Below are positions 47,102 through 55,030 of a DNA stretch of 64,000 bases, one piece after another. Made by a program: the position numbers and the translations under genes. Source of the stretch: BOG-933 sp037132135. Its GTDB lineage: Bacteria; Pseudomonadota; Alphaproteobacteria; Azospirillales; Azospirillaceae. The stretch lies in NCBI GenBank assembly GCA_037132135.1, contig JBAXPR010000006.1:10596-74595 (forward strand). Reading direction: 5' to 3'. Within the stretch, counting starts at the first letter, position 1; every line of letters starts with the position of its first letter. A model generated the notes under the pieces. The model was not told the origin of the DNA. It did no database searches and saw only the letters and a list, made by a program, of their open reading frames with translations.

Positions 47102-48424
47102 TCAGAACGCCGCGATGTCTTCGAGCGCCCGCCTGGCCAGCGCCTGCTTGCGCGCCCGGCCCCGGAAGTCGCCGGCAATCGGCGGAAACAGCCCGAAATT
47201 GATGTTCATCGGCTGAAAGGTTTCGGCCTCGGCGCCCCCGGTGATGTGGCTGAGCAGGGCGCCCAGCGCGGTGGTCGGCGGCGGCAGGCGCGGCAATTCG
47301 TCCCGCCGGCGCGCGGCGGCGAAGCGCCCGGCCAGCAGACCGATTGCGGCGCTCTCGACATAGCCCTCGCAGCCGGTGATCTGACCGGCGAAGCGCAGGC
47401 GCGGCTGGGCCTTCAGCCGCAGTTCGCCGTCGAGCAGACGCGGGCTGTTGAGGAAGGTGTTGCGGTGCATGCCGCCGAGCCGGGCGAACTCGGCGTTTTC
47501 CAGCCCGGGAATCATCCGGAAAATGCGTGCCTGTTCGCCGTGGCGCAGTTTGGTCTGAAAGCCGACGAGGTTGTAGAGGGTGGCCAGCGCGTTGTCCTGG
47601 CGCAGCTGGACCACGGCATAGGGCCGGCGGCCGGTGTGGGGGTCGGTGAGGCCGACCGGCTTCATCGGGCCGTAGCGCAGGGTATCGGCGCCGCGCCGGG
47701 CCATTTCCTCGATCGGCAGGCAGCCCTCGAAATAGGGCGTGGTCTTCTCCCACTCGTGAAACTCGGTCTTGGGCGCGGCCAGCAGGGCCTCGATGAAGGC
47801 GTGGTAGCCGTTGTGGTCGAAGGCGCAGTTGATGTAGTCGCGCCCGGTGCCGCTCGGCCCGGCCTTGTCGTAGCGCGACTGGAACCAGGCCTTGCCAAGG
47901 TCGATGCTCTCGATATGGACGATCGGCGCGATGGCGTCGAAGAAGGCCAGCGCAGCCTCGCCGGTCAGGTCCAGGATCGCCGCCGCGAGCGCCGGGCTGG
48001 TTAGCGGCCCGGTGGCGACGATGACGTCGCTCCAGTCGGGCGGCGGCAGTCCCTCGACCTCGCCCCGGACCAGGGTGATCAGCGGATGACCGGCCAGCGT
48101 CTGGGTCACGGCTTCGGCGAAGTGGTCGCGATCCACCGCCAGCGCGCCGCCGGCGGGCACGGCATGGCGGTCGGCGCAGCCGAGGATCAGCGAGCCGAGG
48201 CGGCGCATCTCGGCGTGGAGCACGCCGACGGCGTTGAACTCGGGATCGTCGGACCGAAAGGAGTTGGAACAGACCAGTTCGGCCAACTGGCCGGTGCGAT
48301 GGGCCTCTGTGCTGCGGTCGGGGCGCATCTCGTGCAGGATGACGGGGACGCCGGCCCCGGCCAGCTGCCACGCCGCCTCGCAGCCGGCCAGACCGCCGCC
48401 AATGACGTGGGTGGGGTGGGTCAT
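47102..48424 (-). CDS. trmFO: Methylenetetrahydrofolate--tRNA-(uracil-5-)-methyltransferase
   Basis: TrmFO makes 5-methyluridine at position 54 of tRNAs, using methylenetetrahydrofolate and FADH2. The 440-residue protein has the FAD site HVIGGGLAGCEAAW, VILHEMRP, LVCSNSFRSDDP, a folate-linked YFEGCLPIEEMARRG, GFQTKLRHGEQARIFRMIPG and ITGCEGYVESAAIGLLAG. The ATG at 48424 gives MTHPTHVIGGGLAG. It is five bases downstream of a small membrane-protein frame. Confidence 0.96.
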   Translation of the reverse strand: MTHPTHVIGGGLAGCEAAWQLAGAGVPVILHEMRPDRSTEAHRTGQLAELVCSNSFRSDDPEFNAVGVLHAEMRRLGSLILGCADRHAVPAGGALAVDRDHFAEAVTQTLAGHPLITLVRGEVEGLPPPDWSDVIVATGPLTSPALAAAILDLTGEAALAFFDAIAPIVHIESIDLGKAWFQSRYDKAGPSGTGRDYINCAFDHNGYHAFIEALLAAPKTEFHEWEKTTPYFEGCLPIEEMARRGADTLRYGPMKPVGLTDPHTGRRPYAVVQLRQDNALATLYNLVGFQTKLRHGEQARIFRMIPGLENAEFARLGGMHRNTFLNSPRLLDGELRLKAQPRLRFAGQITGCEGYVESAAIGLLAGRFAAARRRDELPRLPPPTTALGALLSHITGGAEAETFQPMNINFGLFPPIAGDFRGRARKQALARRALEDIAAF

Positions 48425-48429
48425 AGGGG

Positions 48430-48684
48430 TCACTTCACCGGTTTGGCTGCGGGCTGGTCGAAGACGGGCCTGATCTGACCGGCCATGCCGGCCTGCCCGC
48501 TGGGCAGGTAAATGACCTTGATCACCAGCGCCGTGACCGCGAGAGGAATGACCCAGGCGATGAGATTGACCGCAATCGCCGATCGGGGGCTGGTGCGATA
48601 TCGACCCCCCGGGACTCTTCCGGCCCGGAAGTTCTGCCAACTTTGACAAGGCTCTCGCGCTTCATGACGGTCTCCCTGCCACAT
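48430..48684 (-). CDS. Small membrane protein, possibly frameshifted 5' end
   Basis: The C-terminal half codes for a clear membrane helix (AIAVNLIAWVIPLAVTALVI) followed by a short Pro/Ala tail. Read from the ATG at 48684 it is 84 residues, but that ATG has no good ribosome site. An excellent one (AGGGAGACC) precedes a different-frame ATG at 48665 (MKRESLVKV), whose frame ends within the helix-coding region. A one-base error in the G6 run near 48605-48611 would join the two. Function is unknown. Confidence 0.5.
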   Translation of the reverse strand: MWQGDRHEAREPCQSWQNFRAGRVPGGRYRTSPRSAIAVNLIAWVIPLAVTALVIKVIYLPSGQAGMAGQIRPVFDQPAAKPVK

Positions 48685-48713
48685 CTCGATTGTACCGCCG
48701 GCCCGGCCGTTGA

Positions 48714-49613
48714 TCAACGCGCGCCCACCCGTCTGGGCACCCGGTGGGCCGGTTCGTCCAGCCCCCAAAACGGAATATTCCGTCCCAAAAACCCGGCCGA
48801 AAGGGCGGTCACGGTGTCGGGATCGCCGGTGGTCAGGTAGCGGCGCACCGGCTGCGCCGGCATCTCGACCAGATATTCGGGGTGGCGCTTGAGGTAGTGC
48901 TCGAGGCTGTTGGCCACCGCGCTGGGCTGGCACAGGAGACGCACCCCCGAGGGCAGGGCTTCTTGGAACAGCTCCTTGACCAGCGGGTAGTGGGTGCAGC
49001 CGAGAATGGCGCTTTCGGGCAGGCGGCCGTCCATGCCCGAGAGCAGCGCCGCGACATAGCCCCGGATCAGGCTGCGCAGCCGCGCGGGTCCGGCGCCGGC
49101 CTCGATCAGCCCGGCCAGTTCAGGGCAGGCCTGCTGCACCACCGCCACCGCGGGGCAGCGCTTGTTGATCTCGACCGGATAGGTGCCGCTCTCGACCGTG
49201 CGCCGGGTCGCGAACACGGCCACCGTATGATCGGCGTACATCTGCGGGTAGACCGGATACGTGATCGCCCAGGGCACCTGGGTTGCCGCCTCGATGGTCG
49301 GGACGATGATGCCGAGGATGTTGCGGCCGGGCCAGGCCTCCTTCAGCCAGTATTGCTGGAGGTTGTGCAATGCCACCGCCGACGCGGTGTTGCAGGCGAT
49401 GATCACCAGCCGGCAGCCGCGCTCAAAGAGACGGTCGACATTCTCGCGGGTGAAGGCAAAGATTTCTTCGGGCTGGCGGCAGCCATAGGGGGCGTTGCCA
49501 TGGTCGCCGAGGTAGGTAAAGCTGAGACCGGGCAGACGCCGGATCAGGGCATCATGGATGGTCAGGCCGCCGAATCCGGAATCGAATACCCCGATCATCG
49601 CCCAAAGCCCCAT
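48714..49613 (-). CDS. murI: Glutamate racemase
   Basis: MurI makes D-glutamate for peptidoglycan. It has IGVFDSGFGGLTI, LGDHGNAPYG, the first catalytic cysteine in IIACNTASAVAL, GIIVPTIEAA, and the second in ILGCTHYPLVKELF. The protein is about 299 residues from the ATG at 49613; the family N-terminus would also fit an ATG at 49598 (MIGVFDSG). An insertion around YPVYPQMYADHTVAV makes it somewhat longer than typical MurI. Confidence 0.93.
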   Translation of the reverse strand: MGLWAMIGVFDSGFGGLTIHDALIRRLPGLSFTYLGDHGNAPYGCRQPEEIFAFTRENVDRLFERGCRLVIIACNTASAVALHNLQQYWLKEAWPGRNILGIIVPTIEAATQVPWAITYPVYPQMYADHTVAVFATRRTVESGTYPVEINKRCPAVAVVQQACPELAGLIEAGAGPARLRSLIRGYVAALLSGMDGRLPESAILGCTHYPLVKELFQEALPSGVRLLCQPSAVANSLEHYLKRHPEYLVEMPAQPVRRYLTTGDPDTVTALSAGFLGRNIPFWGLDEPAHRVPRRVGAR

Positions 49614-49724
49614 GTTTTTCTTATTGATACCGGCTCTCTTGCGTGCCGCCACTCTAGTCCCGCCCCAACAGGTCGGGCAAGGCGCCTGCGCCGCCCGCCG
49701 CGCTTTCGTTGCCGTGCCGTGGCC

Positions 49725-50795
49725 CTAGGGCAACGGCGTGCCGCCGATCGCCCGGCAGCTCTCACCATCGATGCGCACCACGGCGCCGTTGGGTGCCCGG
49801 CACGAGCTGGTGACGGCCGGCTCGGCGGCGGCCGGTTCGGCACTGGCGGCGGGCGGCGGAGTCGTCACCGAGCGCACCGGGCTGAGCGAGATCGGCGCCC
49901 CCGGGATGGGAGATGGCGCCGTCACGAGGACGGGCGCTTCGGGAACCGGGGGCAGCGGCGCCAGGGCCTCGGGCGCCGGGATCGGCGTCGTGGGCGCCGC
50001 CTGGGGCGTCAGCAGCGGCGGCAGGGCACCCGGGGTGAGGGCCAGCGGCGGCCCGATCCGCCGGGGCGCGGCCGGGTCGACGGCGGCCGGCGTCACGGCG
50101 TCTTCGCGAACCGGTGGCGGTGCTGCGGTGTTGCGGAGCGGCGGCGGTGGTTGCGCGCCCGGGGTCAGCGCGGTCGGTGGCGCCAGCGCGGGGGCGGCCG
50201 GGACCATCGGCGGCGCCGGGGCCGGCGCGGGTTCGGCTGCGGTCTGAGGCACCGGCACCGGGGGGGCTGCCGTTCCGTCGCCGGCTGCGGGGGAGGCGAT
50301 CGGCTCGCCGGCGCGGATGGCGCCGTCCTCGGTGACGCGGGCGACCAGATGTCGGCCGCTGAGGGTGACGTATTCGCCGTCTCCGGCGGCGCGGTCATTG
50401 TTGAAGCGGCCGATGAAGCGGTCGCCGTTGCTGAACACCAGCACGCCTTTGCCGGTGCGGTGGCCGCCGACCCAGTCGCCCTGATAATGGCGGCCGTTGG
50501 TGGCCCAGCGGATTTCACCCCGGCCTTCGGCGCGGCCGGCGATGAAGCTGCCGCTCTGGGTCGCTTCGGCCTTGCCGTCCGAGAACCACTGGACGGTGCC
50601 GGTGCCCTCGGCGAGGCCGCCGACGCAAGGGCCGCTCCAGATCACGGTGCGGTGTGATACCGGGTGGACGTCGACCAGCTTGCAGCCCGAGCGCTCGTCG
50701 GTGACCCACTTGTCGACGGCCAGCGCCGTTCTCGGAGCGCCGGCCAGGGCCGCGCCGGTCAGGATGCCGCACAAAAGGACATGGTGGCGTTTCAT
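49725..50795 (-). CDS. Secreted MORN-repeat protein with proline-rich region
   Basis: The 356-residue protein has a signal peptide (cleavage near ALA-VD) and a Cys pair in the region 38-57. MORN-like repeats follow at about residues 60-145 (GTGTVQWFSDGK, GRGEIRWATNGRHYQGDW, GKGVLVFSNGDRFIGRF). Then come about 170 residues of Pro/Ala low complexity and a C-terminal domain with two cysteines (SSCRAPNG, GESCRAIGG). MORN proteins bind lipids or partners at membranes. The function is unknown. Confidence 0.82.
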   Translation of the reverse strand: MKRHHVLLCGILTGAALAGAPRTALAVDKWVTDERSGCKLVDVHPVSHRTVIWSGPCVGGLAEGTGTVQWFSDGKAEATQSGSFIAGRAEGRGEIRWATNGRHYQGDWVGGHRTGKGVLVFSNGDRFIGRFNNDRAAGDGEYVTLSGRHLVARVTEDGAIRAGEPIASPAAGDGTAAPPVPVPQTAAEPAPAPAPPMVPAAPALAPPTALTPGAQPPPPLRNTAAPPPVREDAVTPAAVDPAAPRRIGPPLALTPGALPPLLTPQAAPTTPIPAPEALAPLPPVPEAPVLVTAPSPIPGAPISLSPVRSVTTPPPAASAEPAAAEPAVTSSCRAPNGAVVRIDGESCRAIGGTPLP

Positions 50796-50830
50796 CGCGT
50801 GTCCGCTGCCGTAAGAGACTGTATCCGCTA

Positions 50831-51640
50831 CTATAAGACTACCGCCCCCGGCAACGGAACCCGGGTGCGACCAAAGGCCACGAACGGAGGATTACGGAAT
50901 CCCGCCTTGCCGTAGCCGAGCGGCCCGCCGCCGATTGCCTCGACCCGGCCGCCGGCGGCCAGCAGCACGGCGTGGCCGGCGGCGGTGTCCCATTCATGGG
51001 TCGGGCCGATGCGGGGATAAATATCGGCGGCGCCCTCCGCGACCAGCCCGAATTTCAGGGAACTGCCCCGCGATCGCCGCTCGGTGACCGGAAAAGCGGC
51101 CAGATACCGTCCTTCGAGGCCCGGATCGTAATGATTGCGGCTGCCGACCGCGACCCAGCCGGCGTCCGGGGCGATGCGGGCGCTGATCGCCCGCTCGGGC
51201 TGGCCGGGGCGGGCCAGGGTGGCGCCGGAGCCGGCGATGCCGGTGTAAAGATCGCCCGGCACCGGCGCCAGCACCACCCCCAGCACCGGCTGCCCGCGCT
51301 CGATGAGCGCGATGTTGACCGTGAAGTCGCCGTTGCGGCTGATGAATTCCTTGGTGCCGTCGAGAGGGTCGACCAGCCAGAAGCGGCCGTCGGCGTCAAT
51401 CGCCGGCAACTCGCCCGCCGCCGCCGCCTCTTCGGCCACCACCGGCACGCCCGGGAGCAGGCGGCGCAGCACCGGCACGATCAGCGCCTCGGCCGCCTGA
51501 TCGGCCTGGGTCACCGGGCTGCCATCGGCCTTCGCGGTCACCGTGGTGCCCTCGGCGTAGTAGCGCAGGATCACGGTCCCGGCCTCGAGGGCCAGGGCGC
51601 GCAGCGCCGGCAGGAGATCGGTCAGGGCGGGCTCGGACAT
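50831..51640 (-). CDS. cysQ: 3'(2'),5'-bisphosphate nucleotidase
   Basis: CysQ removes 3'-phosphoadenosine 5'-phosphate, a by-product of sulfate assimilation. The 269-residue inositol-monophosphatase-fold protein has SPVTQADQAAEALI, the metal-binding Glu-rich VVAEEAA, WLVDPLDGTKEFI, and HEWDTAAGHAVLLAAGG. Its start overlaps the thpR stop by 19 bases. Sulfur metabolism also appears in the cluster at 58.6-64 kb. Confidence 0.92.
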   Translation of the reverse strand: MSEPALTDLLPALRALALEAGTVILRYYAEGTTVTAKADGSPVTQADQAAEALIVPVLRRLLPGVPVVAEEAAAAGELPAIDADGRFWLVDPLDGTKEFISRNGDFTVNIALIERGQPVLGVVLAPVPGDLYTGIAGSGATLARPGQPERAISARIAPDAGWVAVGSRNHYDPGLEGRYLAAFPVTERRSRGSSLKFGLVAEGAADIYPRIGPTHEWDTAAGHAVLLAAGGRVEAIGGGPLGYGKAGFRNPPFVAFGRTRVPLPGAVVL

Positions 51641-52194
51641 GATGGCGGATCCCGGGGCGGGTGCAGCGGATAGGTGGAGATCACGGCATAGTCGGGACCG
51701 TGGCGCCCCAGGTGGCTTTCATAAAGGCTGATGCTGTCGACCCGGAACGGCCGCGAGCGAAACAGCCCGTTGCCCGAGAGATAGCGCATCACGCGCTCGG
51801 GCGCGCTGTCTTTCAGACGGGCCAGCGAGACATGGGGCGAGAATTTGCGCCCCTCGGCGGCAAAGCCAGCCCGCACCACCGCCGATTCGACCCGGGCCTG
51901 CAACTGGCGCAGCGACTCCGAGCGCTCGACTCCGGCCCAGAGGGTGTGGAGTTTCCGGCCGCTCCCGAACTGGCCGAGGCCGTCGAGCACCAGTTCGAAG
52001 GCGGGCGCAGTCACCGCCGCCAGTTCGGCATCGAGGTCGGCCAACCGGTCTCCGCCGGTCTCGCCGATGAAGCGCAGGGTGAGATGCAGGTTCGACGGCT
52101 CGACCCAGCGCGCCCCCGGCACCCCACCCGCGAGCCCGGCCAACCGGTCCCGGATGTCGTCAGGCAGGCCAAGGGCGACAAAGAGACGGATCAT
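51622..52194 (-). CDS. thpR: RNA 2',3'-cyclic phosphodiesterase
   Basis: ThpR is a 2H phosphoesterase that opens 2',3'-cyclic phosphates. The 190-residue protein carries the two HxTx-type motifs: HLTLRF (about residue 40) and HVSLARL (about residue 123). It has IRLFVALGLPDDI at the start. The ATG at 52194 is preferred over one at 52206. The gene is translationally coupled to cysQ. Confidence 0.92.
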   Translation of the reverse strand: MIRLFVALGLPDDIRDRLAGLAGGVPGARWVEPSNLHLTLRFIGETGGDRLADLDAELAAVTAPAFELVLDGLGQFGSGRKLHTLWAGVERSESLRQLQARVESAVVRAGFAAEGRKFSPHVSLARLKDSAPERVMRYLSGNGLFRSRPFRVDSISLYESHLGRHGPDYAVISTYPLHPPRDPPSCPSPP

Positions 52195-52622
52195 GGGGAT
52201 ACCCATTATGCCGTTTGACGGTGGCGGTTGTGACGCGCGATCTGGATATTTGTTGCGATTTGATGGCCATCCGCCAAACGGTCTGTCTCATAAACAATCG
52301 AGCCGGTCAGAAGCTGACCGGCTCGAAATTATCACAGCGTTCTTGCTGCAGCGGCGAGCAGGCTCAGACGCCTGTTTCCTTAACTTTGCCCATGGCGGAA
52401 CTGCTGACGAAAGACGTGAAAGGATGAGATGCTTCTGCCGACGGTTTGTCAAGGGGGCGGTTCAAGACGGTATAAGCAGGACAAGCCGCCTGGCTCGGCG
52501 TCTCTGACAAAGCACAAACGCTGAGGGGCCGCGAACGGGGTAAGGATTGTGTCACGGAGGGTCCCGTCGTCCCCGGACGTGATGGCGGTCCTCGCGCCGC
52601 CACCCAAATCAATGGCCCGACA
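52195..52622. other. Intergenic region between thpR and the acyl-CoA dehydrogenase gene
   Basis: I see no convincing gene in these 428 bases. They hold a strong palindrome (52298-52326) oriented as a minus-strand terminator, and a plus-strand -35/-10-like pair TTGTCA (52447-52452) and GTATAA about 18 bases later. A 70-codon plus-strand frame at 52215-52427 lacks the codon bias of the window and a ribosome site. Confidence 0.5.
52298..52326 (-). terminator. Strong palindromic hairpin, probable minus-strand terminator
   Basis: TCGAGCCGGTCA (52298-52309) pairs perfectly with TGACCGGCTCGA (52315-52326) around a five-base loop. On the minus strand it runs into TTGTTTATG. It lies 297 bases after the acyl-CoA dehydrogenase stop, so either that transcript has a long 3' end or a separate short RNA ends here. 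Confidence 0.6.
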
Positions 52623-54413
52623 TCAGAACTGTTCTTCGCTCAGCGCCATCACGGTGTTGGCGCCCTGGGTGATCGGCACCAGCAGGCCGGCGGCCTGAGG
52701 CAGGATCTGTTCGGCGTAGAAGCGGGCGGTTATGATCTTGCCGGTGAGGAAGGCGTGGTCGGCGCCGCGCTGGCTGAGGTCGTCGCAGGCGGCGGTGGCG
52801 GCGCGGGCGAGCATCGAGCCGCCGGTGACCAGACCGAACATGCGCAGGTAATTGGCGGCGCCGGCGGCGGCGGCGGCCGGATCGGGCTTGAGGGTCTGGA
52901 GCAGGTGGTTGGTTGCCTGCTCCAGCACGATGGTGCCGGCGAAGAGAGCGTCCGAGATCGCCTTGAGGTCGTCGCCGGGGCGGGTGGCGGCGGCGGCGGC
53001 CACCGCCTTCATTTCGGCGATGAAGGCCAGGGCGGCGGCGCCCTGGTCGCGGCCGAGCTTGCGGAAGACCAGATCGTTGGCCTGGATGCCGTTGGTGCCT
53101 TCATAGATCGGGGCGATGCGGGCATCGCGGAGGTGCTGGGCGGCGCCGGTCTCTTCGATGTAGCCCATGCCGCCATGGACCTGGATGCCGGTCGAGGCGA
53201 TCTCGCAACCGAGATCCGTGCACCACGCCTTGACCACCGGGGTCAGCAACTCGATGCGGGTCTGCGCCGCGGCGCGGGTTTCGGCATCGGGATGGGCCTT
53301 GGCGATGTCCCGGGCGGCGCCGGCCTCGTAGCAGAGGATGCGCGCGGCCTCGATCTGCGACTTCATGGTCAGCAGCATGCGCCGGACGTCGGGGTGATTG
53401 ATGATCGCCACCGACGGTCCGCGCGGATTGCGCAGATCCTTGCTCTGGATCCGGGTCCTGGCGTACTCGCGGGCCTGCTGATAGGCCCGCTCGGCAATGG
53501 CCAGCCCCTGGAGTCCCACCGACTGCCGGGCGTTGTTCATCATCGAGAACATGTATTCGAGGCCGCGGCCGGGTTCGCCGACCATGGTGCCGACGGCGCC
53601 GCCCTGGTCGCCGTAGCTCAGCACCGCGGTCGGGCTGGCCATGATTCCCAGCTTGTGCTCGAGGCCGGTGCACAGGAGGTCGTTGCGGGCGCCGAGCGAG
53701 CCGTCGGCATTGACCAGGAATTTGGGCGCGATGAACAGCGAGATGCCCCGGGAGCCGGCGGGCGCGTCGGGCAACCGGGCCAGCACCAGGTGAATGATGT
53801 TCTCGGCCTGATCATGCTCGCCGTAGGTGATGAAGATCTTGGTGCCGGAGATCAGGTAATGGTCGCCGCTGGGCACCGCCTTGGTGCGCACGGCGCCGAG
53901 ATCGGAGCCGGCCGAGGACTCGGTCAGGTCCATGGTCCCGGTCCACTCGCCGGAAATCAGCTTGGCGAGGTAGGTCTCCTTCTGCTCCGGGCTGCCGTGC
54001 TCGGAGAGCAGTTCGACCGCGCCCTGATTGAGCATCGGACAGAGGCCGAAGGCCATGTTGGCCGACTGCCACATCTCCTGAACCGCGAAGGCCAAGGCCC
54101 AAGGCAGGCCCTGACCGCCGTATTCGGGCTCGAAGGGAACCCCGTTCCAGCCGGCCTCGACATACTGCTTGTAGGCGGCGCGGAAACACTCGGGCTGGCG
54201 GACGACGCCGTTTTCCAGCTTCGAGCCCTCGCGATCGCCGATGGCGTTGATCGGCGCCAGTACCCCGGCGGCGAACTTGCCGGCCTCTTCGAGCACGCTG
54301 TCGACCAGATCGGGCGTGGCATCCTCATAGCCGGGCAGGGCGGCGATGCGATCGAGTCCGATCACCCGGTTGAGGGCGAAGCGCATATCGGCGACGGGAG
54401 CGGAATAGGTCAT
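52623..54413 (-). CDS. Acyl-CoA dehydrogenase, DmdC-like with C-terminal extension
   Basis: The 596-residue flavoprotein has the N-terminal helical domain (VLEEAGKFAAGVLAPINAIGD), a middle beta domain (MDLTESSAGSDLGAVRTKA, GTKIFITYGEHD) and the C-terminal helical domain. The latter has GIQVHGGMGYIEETGAAQHLRDARI and the catalytic glutamate in PIYEGTNGIQAND. The extra C-terminal 130 residues match the PF12806-type domain of DmdC (3-methylmercaptopropionyl-CoA dehydrogenase). The true substrate is unknown. Methylsuccinyl-CoA dehydrogenase of the ethylmalonyl-CoA pathway is another possible role but has a different N-terminus. Confidence 0.9.
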   Translation of the reverse strand: MTYSAPVADMRFALNRVIGLDRIAALPGYEDATPDLVDSVLEEAGKFAAGVLAPINAIGDREGSKLENGVVRQPECFRAAYKQYVEAGWNGVPFEPEYGGQGLPWALAFAVQEMWQSANMAFGLCPMLNQGAVELLSEHGSPEQKETYLAKLISGEWTGTMDLTESSAGSDLGAVRTKAVPSGDHYLISGTKIFITYGEHDQAENIIHLVLARLPDAPAGSRGISLFIAPKFLVNADGSLGARNDLLCTGLEHKLGIMASPTAVLSYGDQGGAVGTMVGEPGRGLEYMFSMMNNARQSVGLQGLAIAERAYQQAREYARTRIQSKDLRNPRGPSVAIINHPDVRRMLLTMKSQIEAARILCYEAGAARDIAKAHPDAETRAAAQTRIELLTPVVKAWCTDLGCEIASTGIQVHGGMGYIEETGAAQHLRDARIAPIYEGTNGIQANDLVFRKLGRDQGAAALAFIAEMKAVAAAAATRPGDDLKAISDALFAGTIVLEQATNHLLQTLKPDPAAAAAGAANYLRMFGLVTGGSMLARAATAACDDLSQRGADHAFLTGKIITARFYAEQILPQAAGLLVPITQGANTVMALSEEQF

Positions 54414-54559
54414 GACGCGGCAAAACCTCGCGGGGCAACGGGGAAGGGGGAATCGACAGGCCCGGACTCAACCAACTCCCCGGCCCGAGTGCAAGAGGCA
54501 CAGCGGGGCACGGGGAGCGGGGCAGGGATGCCGGAAACCGGGCGGGGATGCGCCGTCGG

Positions 54560-54784
54560 CTATTCGTGTTCGCGCTGGTTGCGGTCGGCGAGCAGGCTGG
54601 CCTTCGACAGTTCCTCGAAGGTTTCCCGGGCCTGTTTGAGGTCGCCCAGGGTGGTGGTGGGCTCGTAGGGCCCCTTGGTGCCGATCGCCTCGCGCGCGAA
54701 TTTCCAGGCGACGTCGAGGTAATGGTTCTTGGCGACCTGTTCTGCGCGGGCGATATCGAAAGCCCGTTCCACCGCGTTGATCAT
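54560..54784 (-). CDS. Small helical unknown protein (74 aa)
   Basis: The 74-residue protein is charged and helical (INAVERAFDIARAEQVAKNH, DVAWKFAREAIGTKG, ARETFEELSKASLL) with no membrane helix. Codon bias supports coding. It sits upstream of the acyl-CoA dehydrogenase gene on the same strand with 146 bases between. I do not recognise a function. Confidence 0.65.
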   Translation of the reverse strand: MINAVERAFDIARAEQVAKNHYLDVAWKFAREAIGTKGPYEPTTTLGDLKQARETFEELSKASLLADRNQREHE

Positions 54785-55030
54785 GATTCAGCCTCGTCTT
54801 GAATTTCGACCGATTATCCGCCGTTTCGTCGACCGTCCGGGGGACCCTGAAATTGGATCGTTCATCCGGCGGGGGTGTCTCGGGCAATACCTAACATGGG
54901 CGAGGCGGTTTGGCGATGATTCGCGCAGGCAGAGCTTTCGATCCCGGCGGCAATCCCTTACCATTCCCGAAAAAAGCGGCGGCGCACGGTGCCACCGATG
55001 GGGGAAGCGCCAGGAAGGGGAAACGCCAGA

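Noticed and set aside
48770..48783. 14-base palindrome ACGGAATATTCCGT
   Set aside because: It lies inside the murI coding sequence, where a chance palindrome is more likely than a regulatory site.
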